DNA of 64,000 bases from Thermoanaerobacter kivui (GCF_000763575.1 NZ_CP009170.1:1079501-1143500), one strand, 5' to 3'; shown: positions 7,684 through 18,685, counted from the stretch's first letter. A program made the numbers and translations. Notes: a model not told the origin generated them from the sequence alone.

Positions 7684-8106
7684 TTCTTTTTCTGTCAATA
7701 CTTTGTGCAGATCTAAATTAATTATTAATCTGTCTTGAATGTTAATGATTGACCTTATGTACTCTTTCCCGATGCCTTTTATTATGTCTGGTGCTTCTTG
7801 AATAGAACTCTCATCTACATGCAGCACTTCTGTAACTGAGTCTACAATAAATCCTACAGGTTTGTTAGTTACATTTACTACAATGATTCGATTGTTATCA
7901 TTTTTTTCTGATAAAGGCAAATTGAAGCGCTTTTTTAAATCAACAATCGGGATGACAGTTCCTCTTAAATTAGTTATGCCTTCTACAAAAGAAGGTGCAT
8001 CAGGAACTTTAATGATGGTTTGAAGACGGATAATTTCTATGACCTGATTGATATCTACACAAAAGTCCTCATTATTTAGTTTAAAGACTACAATTTGATT
8101 TGTCAC
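7660..8106 (-). CDS. cheW: CheW-like chemotaxis coupling protein
   Basis: CheW links chemoreceptors to the CheA kinase at the membrane. The 148-residue sequence is a single CheW domain: VVFKLNNEDFCVDINQV, then EGITNLRGTVIPIVDL, and IIVVNV-VGFIVDSVTEVL. The start is GTG 8106 behind GGGAGGAG. No cheA, receptor or cheY is nearby, so it is an orphan copy. The C-terminal residues TEKEKKEIEEM are encoded within the stem of the shared terminator. Confidence 0.92.
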   Translation of the reverse strand: MTNQIVVFKLNNEDFCVDINQVIEIIRLQTIIKVPDAPSFVEGITNLRGTVIPIVDLKKRFNLPLSEKNDNNRIIVVNVTNKPVGFIVDSVTEVLHVDESSIQEAPDIIKGIGKEYIRSIINIQDRLIINLDLHKVLTEKEKKEIEEM

Positions 8107-8144
8107 TTTATCATCTCCTCCCTATAGATATTATTCGATATTTT

Positions 8145-8173
8145 TTGACAGAATCCTGCAAGTAGAATAAAAT
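8145..8173 (+). promoter_or_regulatory. Sigma-A promoter of the bofC-like gene
   Basis: TTGACA (8145-8150) and TAAAAT (8168-8173) with a 17-base spacer, 43 bases before the start. Confidence 0.6.
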
Positions 8174-8215
8174 TTTTAAAATTGGGTATAATTACATAAA
8201 ACAGGAGGAGATGTT

Positions 8216-8782
8216 ATGAAAAAGTTGTTTTCCAATAAAATGGTTGCTATATATTTAATAGCCATAGCGATAGGAGTAGGAATTGGTTATCTTTATAACG
8301 TTAAAAACAATGAGCGTCAAAACCAGGATAGAAAAGTAATATATGAAGAAAAAATTCCATATCAACAGGATGTTCTTGCTAAAAAGATGATTCCTCGCAG
8401 CAAACTTATATTTGAAACAAAATATCTAGAAAATGGCGAGGTAGTAAGAGAGGTTCAGACTTTAAATCCTTCTCTATACGGGAAGAGCAGAGAAGAGATT
8501 GCCAAAATATACAGTGATTGGGAAATTAAATCTTTTAATGATGAAGAAATAGTCCTTTATAGAGAAAAAAGAGGATTGCCAGCGGATTACTATATAATTT
8601 CTAGTATAAACGGATATGTAGTCTTATTAAAAAGTGATGGAAATGGAGGAAAAGAAATTGTTGAAAAAACAGATATTCCTTTAGAAAGTTTGACGCCTTT
8701 TGACAGAGAAAGGGTGATGAAAAATATAATAGTAAAAGATAAAGATGAAGCATACCAAATACTTGCAAATTTGAGTTCATAA
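8216..8782 (+). CDS. bofC: BofC-like sporulation protein
   Basis: A 188-residue protein with an N-terminal membrane anchor (residues 10-26, VAIYLIAIAIGVGIGYLY) and a C-terminal domain resembling BofC. In Bacillus, BofC is a forespore protein that restrains the SpoIVB protease and so delays pro-sigma-K processing. The sequence LYGKSREEIAKIYSDWEIK and the repeated strands around YYIISSINGYVVL match the BofC C-terminal pattern from memory. GGAGGAGAT precedes the ATG. A sigK gene lies 45 kb away in the same window. The assignment is family level; the sporulation role here is inferred. Confidence 0.7.
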   Translation: MKKLFSNKMVAIYLIAIAIGVGIGYLYNVKNNERQNQDRKVIYEEKIPYQQDVLAKKMIPRSKLIFETKYLENGEVVREVQTLNPSLYGKSREEIAKIYSDWEIKSFNDEEIVLYREKRGLPADYYIISSINGYVVLLKSDGNGGKEIVEKTDIPLESLTPFDRERVMKNIIVKDKDEAYQILANLSS

Positions 8783-8809
8783 GTTCTCTTAAGCTATTTA
8801 AGAGAACTT
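8781..8809 (+). terminator. Rho-independent terminator
   Basis: AAGTTCTCTTAA and TTAAGAGAACTT form a 12-bp stem (8781-8792, 8798-8809) followed by TTTTC. It separates bofC from ruvC. Confidence 0.85.
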
Positions 8810-8813
8810 TTTC

Positions 8814-8842
8814 TTGTTTATAGCTACCATTGATGCTAAAAT
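8814..8842 (+). promoter_or_regulatory. Promoter of the ruv operon
   Basis: TTGTTT (8814-8819) and TAAAAT (8837-8842) with a 17-base spacer, immediately after the bofC terminator. Confidence 0.5.
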
Positions 8843-8863
8843 AAATAAAGGGAGGGAGATAAA

Positions 8864-9361
8864 ATGAGAGTATTAGGAATAGACCCTGGAATTGCGATAA
8901 TGGGTTATGGTATAATAGATTACAAATCAAATAAGTTTACTGTTATAGATTACGGTGCGATAACTACAAAAGCCGGTATTGACAAAAGCCTGCGTTTATC
9001 CGATATATATAATGGGATTGTTTCACTTATAAAGTCTTATAGTCCTGATGTTGTTGCTATTGAAGAGCTTTTTTACAATAAAAATGCAAAAACTGTTATA
9101 GCTATTGGAGAATCTAGAGGAGTTTCTATTCTGGCAGCTGTAAACTCTGGAATAAAAATTGCTGAATACACTCCTCTTCAAGTAAAACAGGCTGTGGTAG
9201 GTTATGGAAGAGCTGATAAACATCAAGTTCAACAAATGGTCAAGGTTTTATTAAATCTTGAAAAAGTACCAAAACCTGATGATGTGGCTGATGCATTGGC
9301 TGTTGCAATATGTCATTGTCATAGCAGCAATATAAATGAAAAGTTGAGGTCTTTAAGATGA
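8864..9361 (+). CDS. ruvC: Holliday junction endonuclease RuvC
   Basis: RuvC cuts Holliday junctions symmetrically after RuvAB branch migration. The 165-residue protein shows the RNase-H-like acidic residues: [12 protein letters not shown] at the N-terminus, [13 protein letters not shown] near residue 67, and [13 protein letters not shown] near residue 140. GGGAGGGAGAT precedes the ATG. It is the first gene of an operon, overlapping ruvA by ATGA. Confidence 0.97.
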   Translation: MRVLGIDPGIAIMGYGIIDYKSNKFTVIDYGAITTKAGIDKSLRLSDIYNGIVSLIKSYSPDVVAIEELFYNKNAKTVIAIGESRGVSILAAVNSGIKIAEYTPLQVKQAVVGYGRADKHQVQQMVKVLLNLEKVPKPDDVADALAVAICHCHSSNINEKLRSLR

Positions 9362-9921
9362 TTGAGTATATTAGAGGGATGATAGAAGACATTGGCCAGG
9401 ACCATGTAGTAATTGATTTTATGGGAATAGGCATAAAAGTTTTTGTCCCTTTTTCTACTTTAAAAGTGTTACCTCCTAAAGGCAATATTGTCAAATTATA
9501 TACATATTTACATGTGAAAGAAGAAAGATTCCAGATTTTTGGTTTTAAAACAAAAGAAGAGTTGGACCTCTTTGAAAAGTTATTATTTGTAAATGGAGTA
9601 GGTCCCAAGGGAGCTCTATCTATTCTTTCAGTAATTTCTATTGACAATTTTATAAAAGCGGTAAATGCAGGAGATTATAAAACAATTGTTACAGCCCCGG
9701 GTATAGGCAGAAAAACGGCTGAAAGAATTATATTAGAATTAAAGGACAAGCTTCCAAAAGAAGTCGCTTATGAGGGAGAAAATAATTTTTCAAATGACGT
9801 TTTGGAAGCCCTGCTCACTTTAGGTTATACTAAAAGCGAAGCAATTTACGCTTTGGCGGATGTGGATTGCAGCAATGTGGAAGAAGCCGTAAAACAAGCT
9901 TTAAAAAAATTAATGAAATAG
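9358..9921 (+). CDS. ruvA: Holliday junction helicase subunit RuvA
   Basis: RuvA binds the four-way junction as a tetramer and loads RuvB. The 187-residue protein has the N-terminal OB fold ([20 protein letters not shown]), two helix-hairpin-helix motifs including VNGVGPKGA and [18 protein letters not shown], and the C-terminal RuvB-contacting domain ending [12 protein letters not shown]. The start overlaps ruvC by 4 bases, so translation is probably coupled. Confidence 0.97.
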   Translation: MIEYIRGMIEDIGQDHVVIDFMGIGIKVFVPFSTLKVLPPKGNIVKLYTYLHVKEERFQIFGFKTKEELDLFEKLLFVNGVGPKGALSILSVISIDNFIKAVNAGDYKTIVTAPGIGRKTAERIILELKDKLPKEVAYEGENNFSNDVLEALLTLGYTKSEAIYALADVDCSNVEEAVKQALKKLMK

Positions 9922-9931
9922 GGTGAAGTAA

Positions 9932-10948
9932 ATGGAGGAGAGAATAGTAACTCAAAGTTTTACACAGGAAGATGCCTCCGAATACAGTTTGCGGCCTAGG
10001 TGGCTTTCAGAGTACATAGGGCAGCAAAAAATAAAAGAAGAATTAAAAATTTACATTGAAGCTGCTAAAATGAGGAAAGAACCTCTTGACCATGTGCTTT
10101 TGTATGGCCCCCCGGGCCTTGGTAAAACTACTTTAGCTAATGTGATTTCTAACGAAATGGGTGTGGGAATACGAATAACGTCGGGGCCTGCAATAGAAAG
10201 GTCAGGAGATTTGGCTGCAATTTTAACTAATTTACAGGAAAATGACATTCTCTTCATTGACGAGATTCATAGACTAAATAGGAGCGTGGAAGAAATCCTT
10301 TATCCTGCGATGGAGGATTTTGAGTTAGATATAGTTATTGGAAAGGGTCCCAGTGCTCGTTCTATACGGCTCAGCCTGCCGCGCTTTACTTTGATAGGAG
10401 CGACTACAAGAGCTGCACTTATGACTTCTCCTTTAAGAGATAGGTTTGGGGTAATAAACAGGTTAGATTATTATTCAGTTAAGGAGTTAAAAGAGATAAT
10501 TAAAAGGTCAGCAAATATTTTAAATATCGGCATTGATGAAGATGCTGCTTTTGAGATTGCTAAAAGGTCAAGAGGGACTCCCAGAATAGCTAATAGGCTG
10601 CTAAAAAGAGTAAGAGATTTTGCTCAAGTAAAAGGCAATGGATACATTGACTATAAAACGGCAAAAGAAGCCCTCGATGTATTAGGCGTTGATGAAATGG
10701 GGTTAGAATACATAGACAGAAAAATTTTGATTTCTATCATAGAAAAGTTCTCTGGAGGGCCTGTAGGGATAGATGCGATTGCGGCTTCAATAGGGGAAGA
10801 TGGAGACACTATAGAAGACGTCTACGAACCCTATCTTTTGCAAATAGGTTTTTTAAACAGGACTCCGAGAGGACGAGTTGTGACAAAATTGGCGTATGAA
10901 TATTTAAAATATCCGTACATGGAACAGGAGAGGATAAAAGATGTTTAG
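9932..10948 (+). CDS. ruvB: Holliday junction helicase ATPase RuvB
   Basis: RuvB is the AAA+ motor of branch migration. In 338 residues it shows Walker [13 protein letters not shown] near residue 57, Walker [11 protein letters not shown] near 108, sensor 1 TLIGATTR near 155, and arginine finger PLRDRFG near 170, followed by a winged helix with [16 protein letters not shown]. It starts 10 bases after ruvA and overlaps the DUF2905 gene by 8 bases. Confidence 0.97.
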   Translation: MEERIVTQSFTQEDASEYSLRPRWLSEYIGQQKIKEELKIYIEAAKMRKEPLDHVLLYGPPGLGKTTLANVISNEMGVGIRITSGPAIERSGDLAAILTNLQENDILFIDEIHRLNRSVEEILYPAMEDFELDIVIGKGPSARSIRLSLPRFTLIGATTRAALMTSPLRDRFGVINRLDYYSVKELKEIIKRSANILNIGIDEDAAFEIAKRSRGTPRIANRLLKRVRDFAQVKGNGYIDYKTAKEALDVLGVDEMGLEYIDRKILISIIEKFSGGPVGIDAIAASIGEDGDTIEDVYEPYLLQIGFLNRTPRGRVVTKLAYEYLKYPYMEQERIKDV

Positions 10949-11153
10949 CAGTTTTGGCAAGATGTTTATGCTGATGGGAGCTATGCTTATTTTAATTGGA
11001 GCGCTTTTTTCCGTAGGTTCAAAATTCGGATTAGGACGTTTACCAGGTGATATAGTTTATCAAAAAGGGAATTTCACATTTTATTTCCCTATTGCCACAA
11101 GCATTATCTTGAGTTTATTTTTAACGTTGATTTTGTGGCTTTTTAGAAGATAA
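10941..11153 (+). CDS. DUF2905 family small membrane protein
   Basis: A 70-residue protein with two membrane segments (residues 7-25 and 48-66) separated by the family signature [19 protein letters not shown]2905 proteins commonly sit just after ruvB; their function is unknown. It overlaps the ruvB end by 8 bases, so it belongs to the operon. Confidence 0.88.
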   Translation: MFSSFGKMFMLMGAMLILIGALFSVGSKFGLGRLPGDIVYQKGNFTFYFPIATSIILSLFLTLILWLFRR

Positions 11154-11176
11154 CATAAGAAAAGGGGTTGTATTTT

Positions 11177-12763
11177 GTGAGGTTGAAAAAATTTATAATA
11201 AGGAGTATAATTAGTATCATGATTTTAACTCTGTCACCTTACCCTACCGCGAATGCTGATATTAGCATTCCCAAAATTATAAAAGTAGGGCTTTTTTATG
11301 GACAGACTGCAAAACCCTCTTACCAGCTTTCTTCTTCTGGGGGTTTTAATTTCGCCTATGAAGACAATGCAGGAAATTTGGTTAATATTTTTAGCACTAA
11401 TTCACAAAATATAAAAGTTGTAAAAGATGATAATTTTTATTTAATGGTGGGAAGCTATGATAATTTGTACACTGTGAATGCTGATTATGCTAAAGTGGCA
11501 AGCCAAATTGCCAATGCTTTTATAGGATTTGATGGTAAATATCATATATACATAGGACCGTATTTGACATTGCCGGATTTGGAATCTGCTTATGAGATTT
11601 TTTCAAAAAATTATAGCAATATAGCCAAAGTGTTGCCGGATAAAAATATTTTAATAAGCAATGGTACAAAAAACCTGTTTTTGTTTAATATGAAGGCTGA
11701 TTTATATGTAAGCAAACTTAATTTTGATAGCACACCCCTTGCGATAGAATCAAAGCGTTACAGAGGCATGTTTGAGTTTAGAAGGCAACAGGACAGTGAC
11801 ATGACTGCTATAAATGTTGTGCCATTGGAGGAATATTTATATGGTGTTGTGCCGGGTGAGATGCCGGCATCGTGGAATATAGAAGCTTTAAAAGCACAGG
11901 CAGTTGCAGCACGAACTTATGCAGCTAAAAACATAGGCAGATACGGAAGATATGGATTTGATTTGACAGATGATGATAAAACACAAGTTTACAAAGGATA
12001 TGATGGAGAATATCCTTCTACAAGCAAAGCGGTAGATGAAACAAAAGGTGTGGTCGCTATATATCAAGGAAGTCTTATAGATGCTCTTTATCATTCTCAC
12101 AGCGGAGGGTATACTGAAGACAATAATAATTATTTTTCTGCAGATGTTCCTTATTTAAAAGGTGTGGAAGATAAATATGTTTTTGGCTATAGCAGTGCTA
12201 ATGACAGTTGGACAGTGACTTACACAAAAGACCAGATAAAAAACATGCTCTTAAGTAAAGGGCAGTATATAGGAGATATAGTAGATGTAAAGGTCACTGA
12301 GAAAAGCTGGACTGGAAGGGCGATTACTGTCACCATTTATGGTACAAAAGGGTCTTTTTCATTGAAAAAAGGAGATATACGATCTTTCTTTGGATTGAAA
12401 AGTACTATGATTGATATAAAAGGCGATGGTAGTAGTGAATTTGAAGCCTATGTGACTTCTTCTTACAGTGATTCGCAAAAAGTTTCTTTAAAAGAGATAA
12501 ATATTCAAAATAGTACAGGTATAACGAAGGTTTCTAAAGATACCTTTTATGTTATAGGGGCAAATGGAGTAAAAGAATTGAAAAAGACAGATAAGCCCAG
12601 CGAAGTTTATACTATAAATGGCAGTGGTTATGGACATGGGGTTGGTTTAAGCCAGTATGGGGCAAGAGGATTGGCAGACCACGGGTATAATTACATTTCT
12701 ATTTTAAAATACTATTACAAAGGTATTGAGGTGTATGATACTGTAAACAACAAAAATCTGTAA
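11177..12763 (+). CDS. spoIID: SpoIID/LytB domain protein
   Basis: SpoIID is a lytic transglycosylase that trims septal peptidoglycan during engulfment. The 528-residue protein has a basic N-terminus and one hydrophobic segment (RSIISIMILTLSPYP) acting as signal or anchor, an SPOR-like middle, then the SpoIID domain: VVPLEEYLYGVVPGEMPASW near residue 215, ALKAQAVAARTYA, and the C-terminal GSGYGHGVGLSQYGARG. It is longer than Bacillus SpoIID because of the extra N-terminal region. GTG 11177 is chosen for its 9-base distance from AAAGGGG; the TTG at 11168 is too close. Membership in the ruv-queA operon suggests it is a LytB-type paralogue expressed in vegetative cells, which is inference. Confidence 0.88.
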   Translation: MRLKKFIIRSIISIMILTLSPYPTANADISIPKIIKVGLFYGQTAKPSYQLSSSGGFNFAYEDNAGNLVNIFSTNSQNIKVVKDDNFYLMVGSYDNLYTVNADYAKVASQIANAFIGFDGKYHIYIGPYLTLPDLESAYEIFSKNYSNIAKVLPDKNILISNGTKNLFLFNMKADLYVSKLNFDSTPLAIESKRYRGMFEFRRQQDSDMTAINVVPLEEYLYGVVPGEMPASWNIEALKAQAVAARTYAAKNIGRYGRYGFDLTDDDKTQVYKGYDGEYPSTSKAVDETKGVVAIYQGSLIDALYHSHSGGYTEDNNNYFSADVPYLKGVEDKYVFGYSSANDSWTVTYTKDQIKNMLLSKGQYIGDIVDVKVTEKSWTGRAITVTIYGTKGSFSLKKGDIRSFFGLKSTMIDIKGDGSSEFEAYVTSSYSDSQKVSLKEINIQNSTGITKVSKDTFYVIGANGVKELKKTDKPSEVYTINGSGYGHGVGLSQYGARGLADHGYNYISILKYYYKGIEVYDTVNNKNL

Positions 12764-12779
12764 AAGGATGGCATAAAAA

Positions 12780-13805
12780 ATGAGACGCAGCGATTTTTAC
12801 TTTGAATTACCGGAAGAGTTGATTGCACAGGAACCTTTAGAAGACAGGTCAAGTGCGCGTTTAATGGTTTTAAATAGAAAAACTGGTGAGATTCAACACG
12901 ATATTTTTAAAAATATAACAAAATATTTAAAAGCGGGAGATTGCCTTGTTTTAAATGATACAAAAGTTATTCCTGCGCGTCTTATAGGACGAAGACAAGA
13001 CTCGGGAGGAAAGATAGAATTTGTTCTTTTAAAAAGGATATCCAATAATGAATGGGAAACATTGGTCAAACCTGGAAGGCGAGCTAAAATAGGATCAAAG
13101 TTTGTGTTTGGAAATGGAGAGTTAATAGCAGAAATTTTTGATACTACAGAAGTAGGGGGAAGGATAGTAAGGTTTTATTATGAAGGAGTATTTGAAGAGG
13201 TATTAGATAAATTAGGTGAAATGCCTGTTCCCCCTTATATTAAGAAAAAACTAAAAAATAAAGACAGGTACCAAACTGTGTACGCAAAATACGAAGGTTC
13301 TGCGGCAGCTCCTACTGCAGGGCTCCATTTTACTGAAGAGCTATTAAAACAAATCCGCGATATGGGAGTCAAAACCGTTTTTATAACTCTTCACGTAGGA
13401 TTAGGTACTTTTAGACCAGTCAAGGAGGAAATAATAGAAAACCACAAGATGCATGAAGAATTTTATATCGTCACAAAGGAAGCAGCAGATGAGATAAATG
13501 CTACAAAAGAGAGAGGTGGCAGAGTAATAGCTGTTGGCACAACTTCTACTCGCACTCTTGAAACTGTCGCTGATGAAAATGGCTATATAAAAGAGAAAAG
13601 CGGATGGACTGATATTTTTATATACCCAGGGTATAAATTTAAAGCGATTGACGGTATGATAACAAATTTTCATCTACCTGAATCCACTTTAATTATGATG
13701 GTGTCAGCTTTCGCAGGCAAAGAAAACATAATGAAAGCTTATAAGATAGCTATTGAACATAGATATAGATTTTTTAGCTTTGGAGATGCAATGTTGATAA
13801 TATAG
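12780..13805 (+). CDS. queA: S-adenosylmethionine:tRNA ribosyltransferase-isomerase QueA
   Basis: QueA transfers the ribosyl part of AdoMet to preQ1 in tRNA, giving epoxyqueuosine. The 341-residue sequence starts [19 protein letters not shown] and has [13 protein letters not shown] near residue 60, [10 protein letters not shown] near 177, and [13 protein letters not shown] near 200. AAAGGATG precedes the ATG. Usually tgt follows directly; here about 3 kb of accessory DNA intervenes (13806-16775). Confidence 0.96.
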   Translation: MRRSDFYFELPEELIAQEPLEDRSSARLMVLNRKTGEIQHDIFKNITKYLKAGDCLVLNDTKVIPARLIGRRQDSGGKIEFVLLKRISNNEWETLVKPGRRAKIGSKFVFGNGELIAEIFDTTEVGGRIVRFYYEGVFEEVLDKLGEMPVPPYIKKKLKNKDRYQTVYAKYEGSAAAPTAGLHFTEELLKQIRDMGVKTVFITLHVGLGTFRPVKEEIIENHKMHEEFYIVTKEAADEINATKERGGRVIAVGTTSTRTLETVADENGYIKEKSGWTDIFIYPGYKFKAIDGMITNFHLPESTLIMMVSAFAGKENIMKAYKIAIEHRYRFFSFGDAMLII

Positions 13806-13867
13806 GGAAATTGTTAGCAGTTGATTCGTAATATATTCCCAATCAACACTATTTCTAATAAATAGAA

Positions 13868-13903
13868 AAAAGGAGAACACGTAATTAACTATGTTCTCCT
13901 TTT
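13868..13903 (+). promoter_or_regulatory. Hairpin covering the Hfq-like ribosome binding site
   Basis: AAAAGGAGAACA (13868-13879) pairs perfectly with TGTTCTCCTTTT (13892-13903). It could end the queA transcript, but only four T residues follow. It also hides the AGGAG that would serve the Hfq-like frame, whose possible ATT start at 13884 lies in the loop. Confidence 0.55.
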
Positions 13904-14090
13904 AAAAACAAAAGGAAACAATTCGCCTCTGGATAAATTGAGAGGATGTTTTGACAACTATACAGTTGTACTTGAATTGGAAGATAATAAACAACAGATG
14001 TTAATTTTTAAAAGTGCAATTTCTTCAGTAACTCTTAAAAAGTCTATAATTTTTATACAATCTGATAAAAACGAAAAGAAAGAAAATTAA
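13884..14090 (+). pseudogene. Hfq-like Sm-domain reading frame without a standard start
   Basis: The frame ending at TAA 14090 encodes GCFDNYTVVLELEDNKQQM and then LIFKSAISSV, closely matching the Hfq core (GFDNFTVVLE...KQQLIYKHAIST). Upstream, NYVLLLKTKG fits Hfq strand 1 with a small insertion. There is no ATG, GTG or suitable TTG start before the domain. ATT 13884 lies 8 bases after AGGAG, and an in-frame TAG at 13863-13865 separates a further stretch (from TTG 13821) that could be the Hfq N-terminal helix. The KHA histidine is replaced by serine. It is either a decaying hfq paralogue or a gene using a rare start. A strong terminator follows. Confidence 0.6.
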
Positions 14091-14091
14091 G

Positions 14092-14129
14092 AAAGAGCAC
14101 GGTATTCATTACCCAATACTGTGCTCTTT
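14092..14129 (+). terminator. Strong rho-independent terminator
   Basis: A 15-bp stem with one G-T wobble (14092-14106 with 14115-14129) starts AAAGAGCAC and ends GTGCTCTTTT. It lies directly after the Hfq-like frame, so that frame is, or was, part of a transcribed unit. Confidence 0.88.
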
Positions 14130-14130
14130 T

Positions 14131-14523
14131 ATGTTTGGTTCTATAATAAAAAGAGCACTTCTTCTGAATTCCTGTTATAATATAATTGTTCAAACACTGA
14201 AAAACACTATTATATTATTTGTCGTTAATGTTTTTTTACTCTTATCTATATATGTTATTATATTATTCCGCTTTTTTTGCATAATCATTTCTTCCTTATC
14301 AATCTCTGGGAAGCCAATATTTTCTTTTCTGCTCAGCAGTGTTTTTGAGTATACAAAAGTAGCTCCTGTACTTGTTTTTACCTTCAACTTTATATCTCCA
14401 TATTACTTATTGTCATAACTATGTGATTATACGACTAACCGACTATAGCAGAGCAATAGCAGGGTTGTAAGCTTTTTGACAGAAGAATATCATAGGGATA
14501 ATATTATGACAGGAAAATTTTTA
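14131..14523. other. Gene-poor AT-rich stretch
   Basis: Open frames exist on both strands here (hydrophobic on plus, 65 codons on minus at 14190-14387), but neither has a ribosome binding site or a recognisable domain. I treat the region as decayed or spacer DNA within the accessory segment. Confidence 0.4.
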
Positions 14524-14551
14524 TTGTGTTTTTAAGTAAAAATAGTATAAT
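14524..14551 (+). promoter_or_regulatory. Possible promoter of the PAS-GGDEF gene
   Basis: TTGTGT (14524-14529) and TATAAT (14546-14551) with a 16-base spacer, about 100 bases before the coding start. Confidence 0.4.
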
Positions 14552-14648
14552 AATATTTCGAGAAATAAAAGTCTTGAGTAATTTTCAGAAAACATAGCAA
14601 AGCATTTCATATGCTAAATAGATACTACAGCTAAAGCAGAGCGAGGAT

Positions 14649-16244
14649 TTGTTTCGAAGCATGTTTGAAACTCATAATGTAGTGATGCTACTTATCGAAC
14701 CAGAATCGGAACGCATTATTGATGCTAACAAAGCTGCCTGTCATTTCTACGGTTATTCCAAAGAAACTATGCTGCAGATGGACATAGAAGCTGTTGTTGG
14801 GGTTTCTACTATAGATGGTGGTCAGAAGTGTTCGGAAGCTTTAAAGAAGGGCTGTAATCCCTGCATTTGCTTCCAACGATTGGCTAACGGAGAAGAGCGG
14901 TTGGCAGAGGTATATTCACCTACTATAGATTATCAGGGAAAGACACTGTTGTATTTAATTATCTTTGACATTACCAAACGATGGAAAGCTGAAAAAGAAC
15001 TTAAATTTTACAAACACCTTTTTGAAAACTCACTGAACGAAATTTATATAGTTCACCCACAAACATTAAAATTCATTGCGGTAAACCGTGGAGCAAGGGA
15101 AAATTTGGGATATACTGAAGAAGAGCTTAAAGAAATGACGCCTGTTGACTTAAAACCGGAGTTTACCTTGAAAAGCTTTAAAGAACTTCTTGAGCCGCTT
15201 TCTAATGAAGAACAGAAGCAAATTATTTTTGATACAATGCACTGCAGAAAAGATGGTTCTTTATATCCGGTAGAAATTCACTTAGAACCTGTAGAATTTG
15301 GTAAAGAAAAAGTATATGCAGCACTTGTGATTGATATAACAGAGCGTAGAAAAATGGAAAAAGAACTGCAGGAAAGGAATGAGATTTTAAACGCAATAAT
15401 GGAGTCTGCAGGAGATACTATAATCATAATTGACGATAAAGGGAACGTAACTTTTTGGAATCCTGCGGCGGAACGTATACTTGGATATTCGAGAGAAGAA
15501 ATGATTGGAAAGGATTTGCATGCATTTGTAATACAAGATAAACGACTGTACGAAGCATATAGAGAGGCATTTAAAAAATTCTGTTTAAGTGGTAAGGGAA
15601 ATTTTATAGGTAAAACAATTGAGATGAAAACAAGACATAAAAACGGACATGAAATTGATGTAGAACTTTCACTTTCTGCTGTTAGAATCAAAGATTCATG
15701 GCATGCAATAGGGATTATTCGCGATGTAAGTGAGCGCAAAAAATTTGAGGAATTGCTTTATCGCCAGTCTATTACTGATCCCCTTACAAATATTTATAAC
15801 CGGCGTTTTTTCATGCAGATGCTGGAGCGGGAAATAGAGCGAACAAAGCGAAATAGAAAGCCGTTTTCCCTTATTATGTTTGACTTAGATCATTTCAAAA
15901 AGGTAAATGACCATTTCGGCCATGCTGCGGGGGATATGGTTCTTAAAAAAGTTGCCGATACAGTAAAAGGAAGGATACGCAAGACAGATTGTTTTGTACG
16001 GTGGGGAGGAGAAGAATTTATAATCCTATTGCCGGAAACTTCTCTAAGTGATGCGGTTGACCTGGCGGAAGAGATTAGGAAGCACATTAGTATGATGAGC
16101 CTACCTGAAGTGGGACATGTGACTGCAAGCTTTGGTGTGACGGAATATAGAGATACTGATACTATTGATACAGTTCTTCTTCGTGTAGACAACATGCTGT
16201 ATGAAGCAAAAGGTGCGGGAAGAAATTGTGTAAAGAGCAAGTAA
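14649..16244 (+). CDS. PAS-PAS-PAS-GGDEF diguanylate cyclase, N-terminus probably clipped
   Basis: The 531-residue protein has three PAS domains (about residues 1-115, 117-235 and 238-360), each ending in an ITKR/ITERRK/VSERKK linker, then a GGDEF domain. The GGDEF domain has DPLTNIYNRRFF, FDLDHFKKVNDHFGH, an RKTD inhibitory-site motif, and catalytic RWGGEEF, so c-di-GMP synthesis is expected. The frame continues upstream of the TTG start back to 14622, encoding ILQLKQSEDLFRSMFE, the usual helix leading into a PAS domain, and then meets a TAG. The original protein therefore probably had more N-terminal sequence. TTG 14649 has a poor site (GAGG 2 bases away); ATG 14661 is an alternative. Confidence 0.85.
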   Translation: MFRSMFETHNVVMLLIEPESERIIDANKAACHFYGYSKETMLQMDIEAVVGVSTIDGGQKCSEALKKGCNPCICFQRLANGEERLAEVYSPTIDYQGKTLLYLIIFDITKRWKAEKELKFYKHLFENSLNEIYIVHPQTLKFIAVNRGARENLGYTEEELKEMTPVDLKPEFTLKSFKELLEPLSNEEQKQIIFDTMHCRKDGSLYPVEIHLEPVEFGKEKVYAALVIDITERRKMEKELQERNEILNAIMESAGDTIIIIDDKGNVTFWNPAAERILGYSREEMIGKDLHAFVIQDKRLYEAYREAFKKFCLSGKGNFIGKTIEMKTRHKNGHEIDVELSLSAVRIKDSWHAIGIIRDVSERKKFEELLYRQSITDPLTNIYNRRFFMQMLEREIERTKRNRKPFSLIMFDLDHFKKVNDHFGHAAGDMVLKKVADTVKGRIRKTDCFVRWGGEEFIILLPETSLSDAVDLAEEIRKHISMMSLPEVGHVTASFGVTEYRDTDTIDTVLLRVDNMLYEAKGAGRNCVKSK

Positions 16245-17902
<1,658 letters not shown>

Positions 17903-17903
<1 letters not shown>

Positions 17904-18202
17904 TGAATCCACAGACGACTTATGTAATTGTTGAAATGCTTATCTTTATTGCAATCTTTTACTTTCTCTTGATACTTCCACAGCAGAGACGCCAAAAGAA
18001 AGAGAGAGAAATGTTGGATTCTCTAAAACCTGGCGATGAAATCATTACAAAAAGCGGGTTTTATGGTAAAATTCTAAACATAAAAGATGATGTGATAACA
18101 TTAGAAATGGGTGCAGACAAAGTAAGGCTTAAGATTGCAAAGTGGGCAGTAGGTGGAGTTATAAGTTCAGCCAGTGACAAAAGCGATAAAGAACAAAAAT
18201 GA
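17903..18202 (+). CDS. yajC: Preprotein translocase subunit YajC
   Basis: YajC associates with SecDF at the membrane. The 99-residue protein has one N-terminal transmembrane helix (about residues 8-24), then LPQQRRQKKEREMLDSLKPGDEI, which is the family signature. GGAGGAG precedes ATG 17903, which overlaps the tgt stop. secDF lies 2.7 kb downstream beyond the SCIFF genes. Confidence 0.94.
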
Positions 18203-18219
18203 TGCGGCATTTCCGCATC
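18201..18219 (+). terminator. Rho-independent terminator
   Basis: GATGCGG and CCGCATC pair around CATTT, followed by TTTTATTTTTT. It closes the tgt-yajC transcript. Confidence 0.85.
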
Positions 18220-18292
18220 TTTTATTTTTTATGGTACTATGTAAAAATTAAAAAGCATACATATTACTAAGAAACCTATGGGAGGTGGAACT

Positions 18293-18685
18293 TTGAAAGG
18301 AAAATTTCAATTGCATAACGATAAAAATATAAATGTTCAAGGCATTTTAATTGGAGTTTTGGTAGCATACATAATCACTTTAAGCTTTTTTATAGTTTAT
18401 GCGCTCCTTTTAACATTTACGGCTTTGTCTGAATTAACTTTACCTACTCTCACTATGCTGATAACCATAATAGGAATTGTGTTATCTGGTGCTTTATCTG
18501 CAAGACATACTACCAGCAAAGGTTGGCTAAATGGCGGTATAGCTGGTATTTTATATGTTACCATTATGTTAGTTTTAGGAGCATTTTTTGTCGAAGAATT
18601 AGGACCTGCCTCTTCTTGGACTGTAAAATACGTATGGGGTGCTGTTTTAGGGGCTTTGGGAGGAATGATAGGCATCAATTTATAG
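18293..18685 (+). CDS. TIGR04086 family membrane protein
   Basis: A 130-residue protein with four hydrophobic segments (about residues 17-45, 50-70, 78-100 and 108-128) and glycine-rich ends resembles the TIGR04086 (DUF3792) family. It is frequently found next to yajC and SCIFF genes; no function is known. TTG 18293 follows GGGAGGTGG by 5 bases; an in-frame ATG at 18278 would overlap that site. Confidence 0.8.
   Translation: MKGKFQLHNDKNINVQGILIGVLVAYIITLSFFIVYALLLTFTALSELTLPTLTMLITIIGIVLSGALSARHTTSKGWLNGGIAGILYVTIMLVLGAFFVEELGPASSWTVKYVWGAVLGALGGMIGINL

Noticed and set aside
14131-14418. 95-codon hydrophobic plus-strand ORF and a 65-codon minus-strand ORF in the same DNA
   Set aside because: Neither has a ribosome binding site or recognisable domain; the hydrophobicity follows from AT-rich sequence.
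15278-15739. 153-codon minus-strand ORF within the PAS-GGDEF gene
   Set aside because: Antisense to well-conserved PAS domains; serine/isoleucine-rich shadow.
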